From NCBI GenBank assembly GCA_015075405.1, contig JABTUK010000004.1, positions 682,001 to 746,000 on the forward strand: DNA of 64,000 bases. Reading direction: 5' to 3'. The stretch comes from Anaerolineales bacterium. GTDB taxonomy: Bacteria; Chloroflexota; Anaerolineae; 4572-78; J111. Shown here piece after piece: positions 1-8,137 of this stretch; within the stretch, counting starts at the first letter, position 1, and each line of letters begins with the position of its first letter. The notes beneath the pieces are model-generated. The model made no database searches. It saw only the letters and a list, made by a program, of their open reading frames with translations, and was not told the origin of the DNA. The position numbers were made by a program, and so were the translations under genes.

Positions 1-1
1 C

Positions 2-358
2 TACGAAGATTTTACCGAAATGCCGGTTTGGAAAGCAGCGTTTAATCTGCTGCTGGATGTTTATAAAGTTACCAAAAGTTATCCGGCAGATGAACGCTTC
101 GGTTTAACTTCAGATACCAGGCGGTCGGCCAACTCCATTGTTCACAATATTGCCGAAGGTTTTGGACGTTTCGAAGCCAAGGATAAAACCCGGTTCTACA
201 AAGTTTCAAGAGGTAGCGCTTATGAACTGATGAGCCAAATTCTTGTAGCTCAGGCTTTATCATATACGGATGAAGCCATAAAGAACCAACTCATTCAGCA
301 ATGCCGAAAGATCATCAACGATCTCAATTCTCTTATCAAAACGTTGGAAAAAGGCTAA
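2..358 (+). CDS. Four helix bundle protein (5' end outside window)
   Basis: Small all-helical protein of the bacterial four-helix-bundle (TIGR02436, 'S23-like') family; its cellular role is unknown. The frame is open to the window edge. The residues before the first ATG (YEDFTE, then MPVWKAA) match the usual start of the family, so the true start lies upstream and the ATG at 20 is probably internal. The signature RRSANSIVHNIAEGFGR is followed by a long helix with RGSAYELMSQI, typical of this family. The last codons and the stop (GGC TAA) lie in the left arm of a tandem-unit hairpin repeat that fills the gap to the next gene. Such genes often sit alone in bacterial genomes, and nothing here links it to the carbamoyltransferase downstream. 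Confidence 0.8.
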   Translation, partial: YEDFTEMPVWKAAFNLLLDVYKVTKSYPADERFGLTSDTRRSANSIVHNIAEGFGRFEAKDKTRFYKVSRGSAYELMSQILVAQALSYTDEAIKNQLIQQCRKIINDLNSLIKTLEKG

Positions 359-412
359 GGTCAAGGCTGAGGCTAAGTGTATTCTTAGCCTTAGCCTCAG
401 CCTTAGCCTCTC
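351..412. repeat. Variable-unit hairpin, AAGGCTGAGGCTA type
   Basis: Left arm of tandem GGCTAA/GGCTGA hexamers, a short spacer, then the complementary arm (TTAGCC/TCAGCC units). It fills the whole gap between the first two genes and contributes the stop codon of the upstream gene. A related unit recurs around 15268-15316. Confidence 0.75.
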
Positions 413-432
413 ATTAAAAAGGAGACACAACC

Positions 433-1410
433 ATGCAAACTAACTTACGCGGTCGAGACATGATCACGACCCAGGAATGGACTCGCGACGAAATTGATAC
501 CGTTATTGATCTGGCGCTGGACCTGAAACGGGCCCGCGCGGTTGGCCGCGACCACGCTTATCTGCGCGACAAAGCCCTGGCCATGCTCTTTTTCTTTACC
601 AGCACCCGCACCCGCGCCAGCTTCGAGGCGGGCATTGCCCAACTCGGCGGCCACGGCGCGTTTATTGACAGCGACACCACCCAGATTAGCCACGGCGACA
701 CGGCCAAAGAAATCGGCGAAATTTACGGCCGCTACTTCGACGGCATTGCCATCCGCCAATGCGATTGGGGCTTTGGCAACAAATACATCCGCGAGGTGGC
801 TGAGGCCAGCCGCGTCCCGGTGCTGAACATGCAGTGCGACGTTTATCACCCCTTCCAGATTTTGGCCGACCTGCTGACCATCATCGAGAAAAAGGGCGAC
901 CCGCGCGGCAAAACCATCGCCGTGAGCTATGCTTATGCCAGCAGCTACCAAAAACCACTCAGCGTGCCCCAAAGCTTGATTCTGCTGATGACCCGCTACG
1001 GTATGAATGTCCGCCTGGTTCATCCACCGGAGTTCAAACTGATGCCAGATATTGTGCAGCAGGCCAAAGACAATGCCCGCAAACACAACGGCAGTTTTGA
1101 AGTGATGGACGACATGGACGCCGGCTTCAAAGACGCCGACATCCTCTACCCCAAAAGCTGGGGCTGCTGGATGACCACCGAAGATGTGCAAGAGAGCGTC
1201 CAGATTGGCAAAAAGTATTCCAGTTGGATCACCGACGAGCGGCGCATGGCTCTGGCCAAGCCCGACGCCATCTACATGCACTGCCTGCCCGCCGACCGCA
1301 ACATCGAAGTGACCGACGGGGTGATTGACGGCCCGCAATCGGTGGTCTACGATGAAGCCGAAAATCGCCTGCATGTACAAAAAGCGGTCATGGCCCTGAC
1401 GATGAGCTAA
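433..1410 (+). CDS. ygeW: YgeW-type (knotted) carbamoyltransferase
   Basis: Aspartate/ornithine carbamoyltransferase superfamily protein of 325 residues. The carbamoyl-phosphate loop STRTR is at about 57-61, HPFQ takes the place of the usual HPxQ at about 137, and HCLPAD is at about 283. The stretch YPKSWG replaces the ornithine-specific SMG loop; together with LSVPQ and YMHCLPAD it points to the YgeW/N-acetylornithine-type branch rather than plain OTCase. E. coli YgeW is longer (about 396 residues). YgeW-like enzymes are thought to work in ureido-amino-acid breakdown, handing carbamoyl phosphate to a carbamate kinase, and such a kinase follows directly here. The start at 433 is supported by AAGGAG nine bases upstream. 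The substrate cannot be read from the sequence. Confidence 0.85.
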   Translation: MQTNLRGRDMITTQEWTRDEIDTVIDLALDLKRARAVGRDHAYLRDKALAMLFFFTSTRTRASFEAGIAQLGGHGAFIDSDTTQISHGDTAKEIGEIYGRYFDGIAIRQCDWGFGNKYIREVAEASRVPVLNMQCDVYHPFQILADLLTIIEKKGDPRGKTIAVSYAYASSYQKPLSVPQSLILLMTRYGMNVRLVHPPEFKLMPDIVQQAKDNARKHNGSFEVMDDMDAGFKDADILYPKSWGCWMTTEDVQESVQIGKKYSSWITDERRMALAKPDAIYMHCLPADRNIEVTDGVIDGPQSVVYDEAENRLHVQKAVMALTMS

Positions 1411-1418
1411 ATGGAATA

Positions 1419-1513
1419 GGTAGTAAGTAGTAGGCAGTAAGGGATTATTTCTTACCCCTACCCCCTACCCCCTACCCCCTACGACCTACTACCTACTACC
1501 TACTACCTACTAC
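1419..1513. repeat. Variable-unit hairpin, GTAGTA / CCCCTA type
   Basis: Left arm of GTAGTA-like units, then a run of CCCCTAC and CTACTAC units that complement it. It lies between the carbamoyltransferase and carbamate kinase genes and ends just before the GGAGG ribosome site of the kinase. Confidence 0.75.
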
Positions 1514-1523
1514 GGAGGATTTT

Positions 1524-2468
1524 ATGAGCAGCAAAGTAGCTGTAATTGCAATCGGCGGCAATTCACTCATCAAAGATAAGCAGCACCAAACCGTTGCAGA
1601 TCAATATCAGGCGGCCAAAGAAACCTGCGCCCATATTGCCGCGATGATCAAAAATGGCTGGAATGTGGTGATTGGGCATGGCAACGGGCCACAGGTCGGC
1701 TTTATTCTGCGCCGGTCTGAACTGGCCGCCCACGAACTGCACGAAATCCCGCTAGATGTCTGCGGGGCCGATAGCCAGGGGGCCATTGGCTACGCCTTGC
1801 AGCAAAATCTCTACAACTACTTTCGTGAGTTAGGCATCCAAAAGCAAGTCGCCACCATCGTGACTCAGGTCGAGGTGAGCCGCGATGACCCGGCCTTTCA
1901 AAACCCCACTAAACCCATCGGCTCGTTCATGGACAGCGCCCAGGCCGAGCGCCGCCGTCAGGAGGGCTGGAGTGTAGTCGAGGATGCCGGGCGCGGCTGG
2001 CGGCGGGTGGTGGCCTCACCGCTGCCCATGCGGATTGTCGAAGAGGCCGTCATTAAACAGTTGATTGCTGCCGGGGTGATTGTCATTGCCGTCGGCGGCG
2101 GAGGTATCCCGGTGGTGGCCGATGAAGCCGGCAACTTAAAAGGGATTGCGGCGGTGATTGATAAAGATTACGCCTCATCGCTGCTGGCCAGCAGCATCAA
2201 CGCCGATTTGTTCATCATCAGCACGGCAGTGGAGAAGGTGGCCCTCAACTTTGGCAAGCCCGACCAGCAGTGGCTCGACCAGCTAACCCTGGCCCAGGCT
2301 AAAACCTACTTGGCCGAAGGCGGACACTTTGCCAAAGGCAGCATGGCCCCCAAAATTCAGGCCGTGGTCAACTTTTTGGAACGGGGCGGCAAAGAAGCTA
2401 TCATCACCAATCCCGAAAATCTGGAACGGGCGCTGGCCGGGGAAACCGGCACACACATCACAAAATAA
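1524..2468 (+). CDS. arcC: Carbamate kinase
   Basis: Catalyses carbamoyl phosphate + ADP to carbamate + ATP, the energy-yielding step of arginine- and ureide-type fermentations in the cytosol. At 314 residues it has the usual family length. It shows the amino-acid-kinase signatures AIGGNSL at about 10-15, GHGNGPQVG near 51-59, AVGGGGIPV near 190 and FAKGSMAPKIQA near 271. GGAGG six bases upstream fixes the start. It lies between a YgeW-type carbamoyltransferase and two PLP enzymes, so its role here is probably catabolic rather than biosynthetic. Confidence 0.95.
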   Translation: MSSKVAVIAIGGNSLIKDKQHQTVADQYQAAKETCAHIAAMIKNGWNVVIGHGNGPQVGFILRRSELAAHELHEIPLDVCGADSQGAIGYALQQNLYNYFRELGIQKQVATIVTQVEVSRDDPAFQNPTKPIGSFMDSAQAERRRQEGWSVVEDAGRGWRRVVASPLPMRIVEEAVIKQLIAAGVIVIAVGGGGIPVVADEAGNLKGIAAVIDKDYASSLLASSINADLFIISTAVEKVALNFGKPDQQWLDQLTLAQAKTYLAEGGHFAKGSMAPKIQAVVNFLERGGKEAIITNPENLERALAGETGTHITK

Positions 2469-2554
2469 TTTACGATTTACGATTAGCGATTTACGATTAA
2501 ACCCTTAGGGCAAAAATCGTAAATCTGAAATCGTAAATCTGAAATTGTAAATCT
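2468..2554. repeat. Variable-unit hairpin, TTTACGATT type
   Basis: Three TTTACGATT-like units, a spacer, and three complementary AATCGTAAA-like units. The right arm runs up to the ATG at 2555, so the threonine-synthase-like gene has no clear ribosome site outside the repeat. Confidence 0.75.
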
Positions 2555-3814
2555 ATGGATCACATTCTCCACCTTAAATGTCTTATCTGCGGCAAAACCT
2601 ATCGCCCGGATGAAATTGATTATGTTTGCCCCGACCACGGCAACGAAGGCATTGTAGATGTCCAGTATGACTATGAGCCCATCGGGCAACGGCTCAACCG
2701 GGATGAGCTGCGCCGCTCCACCGATTTCACCATCTGGCGTTATAAGCCGCTGCTGCCCATCGAACCAGATGCTCCGGTACCGCCGCTCACCGTCGGCTGG
2801 ACGCCGCTGTACTACGCCGAGCGGCTGGCTGCCGAGTTGGGTCTGCGCCACCTGTGGGTCAAAGATGATGGCCGTCTGCCGACGGCCTCCTTCAAAGACC
2901 GGGCCAGCGCCATTGCTGTGGTCAAGGCCCAGGAGAAAGGAGCCAAAGTAGTCACCACGGCCAGCACCGGCAACGCGGCGGCGGCGTTGAGCGGTCTGTG
3001 CGCCAGCGTCAAGCAGCCCAATGTTATCTTTGTGCCGGAAACCGCGCCCCAGGCCAAAATTGCCCAACTGCTCACCTTTGGCTCAACAGTGATGCTGGTC
3101 AAAGGCACGTATGACGACGCCTTTGAATTGTGCATGCAAGCCGCCCAGACCTACGGCTGGTACAATCGCAATACCGGCTACAACCCCTACATGAGCGAGG
3201 GCAAAAAGACGGTCAGCTTTGAAATCTGTGAGCAACTGGGCTGGCAAGCGCCCGACCGAATTTTTGTCAGCGTGGGCGACGGCTGCATCATCGGCGGGGT
3301 CCACAAAGGCTTGAAAGATTTGCTGGCCTTGGGCTGGATTGACCGCATGCCCAAACTCATGGGCATCCAGGCCGAAGGCAGCGCCTATTTGTATCAGGCC
3401 TGGCAGAATGGCGAAGATGTGTTGACCAAGCCGCCCATCACTGCCCAAACCATCGCTGATAGCATCAGCGCCGGCCTGCCTCGCGACCGCCTCAAGGCGA
3501 TGGCAGCGGTGAAAGAAACCGGCGGCGCTTATTTGACCGTCAGCGACGAGGAAATCCTGGCCGCCATTCCGGCCCTGGCCCGCGGCTGCGGCGTCTTTGC
3601 CGAACCGGCCGGGGCAGCCGCCTACGCCGGACTGCTTAAGGCCATCAGCCAGGGATTGGTCAGCCCGGAGGAGCGCATTGTCGTCATCAACACCGGCAGC
3701 GGTCTCAAAGATGTCGCCAGCGCCATGAAAGCCGTTGATTTGGTGGGCACGCGGCCCCACCGCGTTGTCCCCACCCTTGATGACCTCAAGCGAGTTATCG
3801 AAGAAGAATTGTGA
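2555..3814 (+). CDS. thrC: Threonine synthase-like PLP enzyme
   Basis: Fold-type-II PLP enzyme of 419 residues. It starts with a small zinc-ribbon-like region (CLIC at about 9-12, then CPDH near 25), as in many threonine synthases. The PLP lysine is in PTASFKDRA (Lys114), the phosphate-binding stretch TASTGNAAAAL is near 136, and the glycine-rich C-terminal loop is NTGSGLKD. By family it converts O-phosphohomoserine to threonine. Since it sits in a carbamoyl-phosphate catabolic cluster, an ammonia-lyase or diaminopropionate-type activity on an amino acid released upstream is an alternative. The family call is firm, the substrate is not. Confidence 0.8.
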   Translation: MDHILHLKCLICGKTYRPDEIDYVCPDHGNEGIVDVQYDYEPIGQRLNRDELRRSTDFTIWRYKPLLPIEPDAPVPPLTVGWTPLYYAERLAAELGLRHLWVKDDGRLPTASFKDRASAIAVVKAQEKGAKVVTTASTGNAAAALSGLCASVKQPNVIFVPETAPQAKIAQLLTFGSTVMLVKGTYDDAFELCMQAAQTYGWYNRNTGYNPYMSEGKKTVSFEICEQLGWQAPDRIFVSVGDGCIIGGVHKGLKDLLALGWIDRMPKLMGIQAEGSAYLYQAWQNGEDVLTKPPITAQTIADSISAGLPRDRLKAMAAVKETGGAYLTVSDEEILAAIPALARGCGVFAEPAGAAAYAGLLKAISQGLVSPEERIVVINTGSGLKDVASAMKAVDLVGTRPHRVVPTLDDLKRVIEEEL

Positions 3815-3835
3815 ACCCATCCATGTATCTACCTC

Positions 3836-3867
3836 ATTAACCATTCACAATTCACCATTCACAATTA
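3836..3867. repeat. Short tandem unit, ACCATTCACAATT type
   Basis: Two to three copies of a 14-base unit (AACCATTCACAATTC) between the two PLP enzyme genes. There is no clear complementary arm, so it may be a half-element of the hairpin family. Confidence 0.55.
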
Positions 3868-3880
3868 GAAAGGCAAAACC

Positions 3881-5347
3881 ATGATTGATTTAACCATCAA
3901 CTCCGACCGTCTCGCCAGAGCGGTACAGCGAGCCAAAGAGCGCAATATTATTATCCCGACCCTCAAACAACAGCAGAAGCCCAAGCTGATTCCCGCGGCC
4001 ATTGCCGCCAAACTCAAAAATGTGGGCCTGTGGGACCTCAACCCGCTCAACCTGTTCCGCATCACCTGGCACAACGAGCCAACGCCCAGCGGCGGCGGCT
4101 TTGGCGGGGTCAACTTTGTCGAGTTTCCCAAAGCCTTGACCGGCGTCGAAGCCCGGATTCTGGCCCCGGTCGGCAAATGGTTTCCCACCGGGGCGCACAA
4201 AGTAGGGGCGGCCTTTGGCTGCCTGGTTCCGCGCCTGGTCACCGGCCAGTTCGACCCGACCACCCAGAAGGCGGTCTGGCCGTCAACCGGCAACTACTGC
4301 CGGGGCGGAGCCTATGACTCGGCCTTGTTGGCCTGCCAGTCTATCGCCATTTTGCCCGAAGGTATGAGCCAGGAACGATTCAACTGGCTGGCCTCGGTGG
4401 CCGGGGAGATTATCAAAACGCCGGGCAGCGAGAGCAACGTCAAAGAGATTTTTGATAAATGCTGGGAACTGCGAAATTCGGGCCAGGATTTGATGATTTT
4501 CAACCAGTTTGAGGAGTTTGGCAATTATCTGTGGCATTATGAAGTGACCGGCGCGGCCATGCTCGAAGTGCTGGAACAGCAGATGGGGCCAAAAGACAAC
4601 TATCGCGGCTTCATTTCGGCCACCGGTTCAGCGGGGACGATTGCCACCGGCGACCGGCTGAAAAAGCATTTCCCCACCAGCAAAATTGTGGCCAGCGAGG
4701 CCCTGCAATGCCCCACCCTGCTCAACAACGGTTTTGGGGCGCACCGCATCGAGGGCATTGGCGATAAGCACGTGCCCTGGATTCACAACGTCAAAAACAC
4801 CGATATGGTGGTCGCCATTGACGACGAAGCTACGGTCAGCCTGATTCGTCTATTCAATGAATCGGCCGGCAAAAAGTATCTGGCCGGGCGCGGCGTGTCC
4901 GAAGAACTTATTGCCCGGCTGCCTTGGCTGGGTATCTCCGGCGTAGGTAATTTGCTATCGGCCATCAAGTTTGCCAAGTATTATGAGCTGGGCGAAAACG
5001 ACGTGGTTTTGACCGTTTTGACCGACTCGATGGAGATGTACGGCAGCCGGCTGCAAGAGCTAACCCAGGAACGGGGCGATTTTAGCGAATTGGACGCCGC
5101 CGCCGCTTATCACCAATATTTGATGGGCGTGACCATTGATTACGTGCAAGAGCTAACCTACTACGAGCGCAAGCGTATCCACAACCTGAAGTATTACACC
5201 TGGGTTGAGCAGCAGGGCAAAACCTACGAGGAAATTCAGGCCCAATGGTATGACCCCACCTATTGGTCTGATATTCCTGGTCACGCCGAGCAAATTGACG
5301 CCCTGATTGAAGAGTTTAATGCCCAGACTGGACTACTCAAAGGGTAG
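3881..5347 (+). CDS. PLP-dependent fold-type-II enzyme (TrpB/cysteine-synthase superfamily)
   Basis: A 488-residue member of the tryptophan-synthase-beta superfamily. The PLP lysine is in FPTGAHKVGAAF (Lys107), which resembles the TrpB GAHK motif. STGNYCRGGA near 145 fits the PLP-phosphate loop and SATGSAGT near 246 is a glycine-rich phosphate site. About 120 C-terminal residues beyond DSMEMYGSR form an aromatic- and acid-rich tail that I do not recognise. It is longer than cysteine synthase (about 310) or diaminopropionate ammonia-lyase (about 400). Position suggests it acts on the amino acid released after carbamoyl transfer. AAGG before the ATG supports the start. The specific reaction is unknown. 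Confidence 0.7.
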   Translation: MIDLTINSDRLARAVQRAKERNIIIPTLKQQQKPKLIPAAIAAKLKNVGLWDLNPLNLFRITWHNEPTPSGGGFGGVNFVEFPKALTGVEARILAPVGKWFPTGAHKVGAAFGCLVPRLVTGQFDPTTQKAVWPSTGNYCRGGAYDSALLACQSIAILPEGMSQERFNWLASVAGEIIKTPGSESNVKEIFDKCWELRNSGQDLMIFNQFEEFGNYLWHYEVTGAAMLEVLEQQMGPKDNYRGFISATGSAGTIATGDRLKKHFPTSKIVASEALQCPTLLNNGFGAHRIEGIGDKHVPWIHNVKNTDMVVAIDDEATVSLIRLFNESAGKKYLAGRGVSEELIARLPWLGISGVGNLLSAIKFAKYYELGENDVVLTVLTDSMEMYGSRLQELTQERGDFSELDAAAAYHQYLMGVTIDYVQELTYYERKRIHNLKYYTWVEQQGKTYEEIQAQWYDPTYWSDIPGHAEQIDALIEEFNAQTGLLKG

Positions 5348-5457
5348 CTGCTCAACCTTCATGTCATTTCGAGGCCGTAGGCCGAGAAATCCCTACAGTG
5401 CTGCACAGGCATTAGAGATTTCTCCCTTCGGTCGAAATGACATGCCTGAGTAGTTGT
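5348..5457. repeat. Dispersed palindromic repeat A, copy 1
   Basis: An interspersed palindrome of about 110 bp with outer arms ATGTCATTTCGA and TCGAAATGACAT and inner arms GAGAAATC and GAGATTTCTC, framed by TGCTCA and TGAGTAG. A second copy with the same order but a changed middle lies at 18540-18648. It begins right after the PLP enzyme stop. No ORF is inside. It looks like a REP/MITE-type element. Confidence 0.8.
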
Positions 5458-5464
5458 GTTATTT

Positions 5465-5510
5465 TTAGAGATTGGGGATTAGCAATCTCCAATCTCCAAT
5501 CTCCCCTCCC
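5465..5510. repeat. Variable-unit hairpin, AGATTGGGGATT type
   Basis: A short left arm GAGATTGGGGATT is followed by tandem CAATCTC units. It lies directly upstream of the NUDIX gene, inside an artificial upstream extension of that reading frame. Confidence 0.6.
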
Positions 5511-5535
5511 AGATATTTGCGCAATTGCGGCAACT

Positions 5536-6072
5536 ATGGCAGAGTCACGCCCCATGAGATACTCTTTTTGCCCCAAGTGCGCTAACCAACTCACCCTTCA
5601 AATCATTGACCAGTACGAGCGGCTGGTCTGCTCTGGTTGTGGTTTTGTATTTTATCAAAATTCCAAACCCTGTGCCGGCGCGCTCATTTTGGATGGGCGA
5701 AAGTTGCTCCTGGTCAAACGGGCCGAGGAGCCGTTCAAAGGGTATTGGGATATCCCCGGCGGCTTCCTGGAAGCGGGCGAGCATCCCGAAGCCGGCGCTG
5801 TACGGGAAATCCTCGAAGAGACCGGCCTGCATATTCAATTGGACCGGCTGCTGGGCATCTTTATGGATGTCTATACCACCACCGGCGACCCGACGCTCAA
5901 CCTTTTCTATACGGCGACCGTCATCGGCGGCGAAGCCCGCGCCGGCAGTGATGCCAACGGCTTGCAGTGGTTTGATCTCGATGCTTTGCCGGAGCAGATT
6001 GCGTTCAGATCGGCCCATGAAGTCCTGGCCTTGCTGCGGAACGGGCATCCTAAAAATGCAAATACCTTCTAA
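5536..6072 (+). CDS. NUDIX hydrolase with N-terminal zinc ribbon
   Basis: Hydrolyses a nucleoside diphosphate linked to another moiety; it resembles the NADH pyrophosphatase-like, zinc-ribbon subgroup. A CPKC ... CSGCG ribbon occupies the first 30-35 residues. The full NUDIX box (GGFLEAGEHPEAGAVREI, then LEETG) follows with all glutamates. The frame stays open up to 5437, but that part is made of repeats; the ATG at 5536 or the one at 5554 (MRYSFCPKC) is the likely start. Its 3' end overlaps the next gene by 17 bases, so the two are probably translated together. Confidence 0.85.
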   Translation: MAESRPMRYSFCPKCANQLTLQIIDQYERLVCSGCGFVFYQNSKPCAGALILDGRKLLLVKRAEEPFKGYWDIPGGFLEAGEHPEAGAVREILEETGLHIQLDRLLGIFMDVYTTTGDPTLNLFYTATVIGGEARAGSDANGLQWFDLDALPEQIAFRSAHEVLALLRNGHPKNANTF

Positions 6073-7342
6073 CCCCAACCCAACTGGCGTACCTACAAAC
6101 CAAAAAAATGCCTCCTCAGGGCTTCGGCGTTTGAAGGCGCTCGGTCTTAGACTCGGCTTGGTGGGGTTGGGTCTCCTTGTGGGCTTGATCGCCGCCGAGT
6201 TGGGGGTGCGGTATTTCCTGGGTCGCCCCTATACCAACGATAACGGCGACCTGTGGACCTGCGACCGGCTGCTTGGCTGGCGGGGCAAAAGTCAAACGTC
6301 AACCCCCATCAATACCGAAGGCTATGTGCATAAATTCGTCAGAAATTCGGCGGGGATGCATGATGGAGAGCATGCCTTAAGCAAAGAAAAGGGAGTTTTT
6401 AGAATTTTAGTTATCGGCGACTCTTTTGTTGAAGCGCGTCAGGTTGAAGAAAGAGAGACGAGCGCCAGTATTCTGGAAGCAACTTTGAACGCCCGTGCGC
6501 CCGCCGGGGTTCGCTATGAGGTCATTAGCGCCGGCGCCAGCGCCTGGGCGCCAGCCCAGGAGTTGATCTATTTCCGCAGCGAAGGGCAGTTTTACCAACC
6601 CGACCTGGTGCTGGGGTTTTGGTATCCGGCCAACGATTTGATGGACCTTTTGCCCGATCATCGGATGACCTTTGAGGGAACAAATTGCTACTCGCCCTAT
6701 TTTGCCATCTGTAACGGCCAGTTTGACCCCGAACCCTGGTTCTCGGCCCCCGGTCTCGCGCCAACCCAGGCCAGTTGTTTTGCCCCCAAAAAAGCGGTAG
6801 CCAGCCTGTTAAACCGTGTCTATTTCAACTCGCGGCTATACCAGCATCTGGAACCCCTGCTCATGAAATACCAACCCCGAGTCAAATACGCTTTTAATTT
6901 TTCACCCTGGCTTGATCGTCCTGACCCAACTTTGGCTTATGCCTATCAAGTAACTGATGGGGTTTATGCCGAGCTGGCTGGTGAAGCCAGGCAAGCAGGC
7001 GCAAAAACAGCTCTGGTGATTGTGCCCCTCAAAGAAGCGCTTTACTACGAACTTGACCAAACCAGCCGCCTGGAAATCGAGGCCCATTATCCAGAGCTAA
7101 AGGGAGCAAACCCTCGCCTGCCAAACCAAAAGTTGATGGAGTTGATGGCCGCCAGAGATATTTTAGTCCTGGATCTTCAACCTCTTTTTTTAGCGCACCT
7201 TAAAAGCGGCGGTGGGGTTTTGTATGGCGATGTGGACTCCCATTGGAACCGGCCCGGCAATCAGTTGGTGGGTGAACTCATCGCCCGGTGGCTCATCGAA
7301 CAGCAACTTGTCCCGGCCAGCCCGTCCCTATCTGCACAATAA
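6056..7342 (+). CDS. Membrane-anchored SGNH/GDSL-type hydrolase
   Basis: A 428-residue protein. It has a basic N-terminus and one hydrophobic helix (about 31-48), then an extracytoplasmic domain with the block I motif IGDSFVEA (Ser at about 123) and the C-terminal block V pair in DSHWN (Asp394, His396). This suits an SGNH-hydrolase or acetyltransferase-like fold similar to AlgX/AlgJ proteins, acting on cell-surface polysaccharide or lipid. The frame reads back to 5606, but that overlaps the NUDIX gene; the ATG at 6056 gives the membrane anchor directly. The substrate is unknown. Confidence 0.75.
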   Translation: MQIPSNPNPTGVPTNQKNASSGLRRLKALGLRLGLVGLGLLVGLIAAELGVRYFLGRPYTNDNGDLWTCDRLLGWRGKSQTSTPINTEGYVHKFVRNSAGMHDGEHALSKEKGVFRILVIGDSFVEARQVEERETSASILEATLNARAPAGVRYEVISAGASAWAPAQELIYFRSEGQFYQPDLVLGFWYPANDLMDLLPDHRMTFEGTNCYSPYFAICNGQFDPEPWFSAPGLAPTQASCFAPKKAVASLLNRVYFNSRLYQHLEPLLMKYQPRVKYAFNFSPWLDRPDPTLAYAYQVTDGVYAELAGEARQAGAKTALVIVPLKEALYYELDQTSRLEIEAHYPELKGANPRLPNQKLMELMAARDILVLDLQPLFLAHLKSGGGVLYGDVDSHWNRPGNQLVGELIARWLIEQQLVPASPSLSAQ

Positions 7343-7363
7343 TCAGCTCATCACAATTTGCTT

Positions 7364-8125
7364 ATGAACGATCATCCCTTTCCAACTCAGTTAATTCAGG
7401 AGTTGCGTCAAGCCGGACATATTGCTATCTTGACCGGAGCCGGTATCTCCGCGGAAAGCGGCGTACCCACTTTCCGCGATGCTCAAACCGGCCTGTGGGC
7501 CAGATACAGTCCAGAGGAATTGGCAACGCCGCAGGCTTTTCGGCGCAACCCGCGTCTGGTCTGGGAGTGGTACGCCTGGCGGCGCGAATTGGTGGCCAAG
7601 GCCGAACCAAACCCCGGCCATTTAGCCTTAGCCCAGCTTGAAGCTTATTTTACTGCCCGCAATGGCCGTTTTACCCTGATTACCCAAAATGTAGATGGTT
7701 TACACCAACGAGCCGGCAGCCAGAACGTGATTGAACTGCACGGCAACATCAATCGGACCAAATGTTTTGAAGAAGAGGTTATTGTCGAAGCCTGGCCGCC
7801 GACTGATGATGTTCCACCTGCATGCCCTTACTGCGGCGGCTACCTCCGGCCTGATGTGGTCTGGTTTGGCGAAAATTTGCCGGCTGCTGCTCTGGTTGCC
7901 GCTTCGACGGCGGCCCAAATGTGTGATGTTTTTCTGTCTATAGGTACCTCCGGTCTGGTTCAGCCCGCGGCCTCTCTGCCCTATCTAGCCCTCCGTCACG
8001 GCGCTGTCGTCGTCGAGATTAACCCGGATGAGACCTCCCTCACCGCTCAGGCAACTTATGTCTTCAATGGCCCTGCCGGACAGGTTCTGCCGGTTCTCTG
8101 GCAGGCACTAACTCTAAATTCTTAA
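7364..8125 (+). CDS. Sir2-family NAD-dependent protein deacylase
   Basis: Removes acyl groups from lysine using NAD+. It shows GAGIS near 25, FRD near 38, TQNVD near 107, the catalytic His of ELHGN near 126, SIGTSG and INPDE. WYAWRRE carries the Tyr-x-x-Arg pair (about 70 and 73) that in class III sirtuins binds succinyl- and malonyl-lysine, so desuccinylation is likely. The zinc site is unusual: the first knuckle keeps one cysteine (TKCFEEE) in place of CxxC, while the second (CPYC) is intact. I place the start at the ATG at 7364; a TTG two codons earlier is possible. No strong ribosome site is visible. Confidence 0.9.
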   Translation: MNDHPFPTQLIQELRQAGHIAILTGAGISAESGVPTFRDAQTGLWARYSPEELATPQAFRRNPRLVWEWYAWRRELVAKAEPNPGHLALAQLEAYFTARNGRFTLITQNVDGLHQRAGSQNVIELHGNINRTKCFEEEVIVEAWPPTDDVPPACPYCGGYLRPDVVWFGENLPAAALVAASTAAQMCDVFLSIGTSGLVQPAASLPYLALRHGAVVVEINPDETSLTAQATYVFNGPAGQVLPVLWQALTLNS

Positions 8126-8137
8126 TTTTGGATAGTT

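Noticed and set aside
445..1380. Long antisense frame of 311 codons opposite the carbamoyltransferase
   Set aside because: High-GC codon bias makes long antisense frames common; its translation has no motif and the plus-strand gene is certain.
5437..5535. N-terminal extension of the NUDIX gene
   Set aside because: The extension is encoded by dispersed and tandem repeats; the zinc-ribbon start at 5536 or 5554 is better.
5606..6055. 150-residue N-terminal extension of the SGNH protein
   Set aside because: It overlaps the NUDIX gene in another frame; the membrane anchor begins right after the ATG at 6056.
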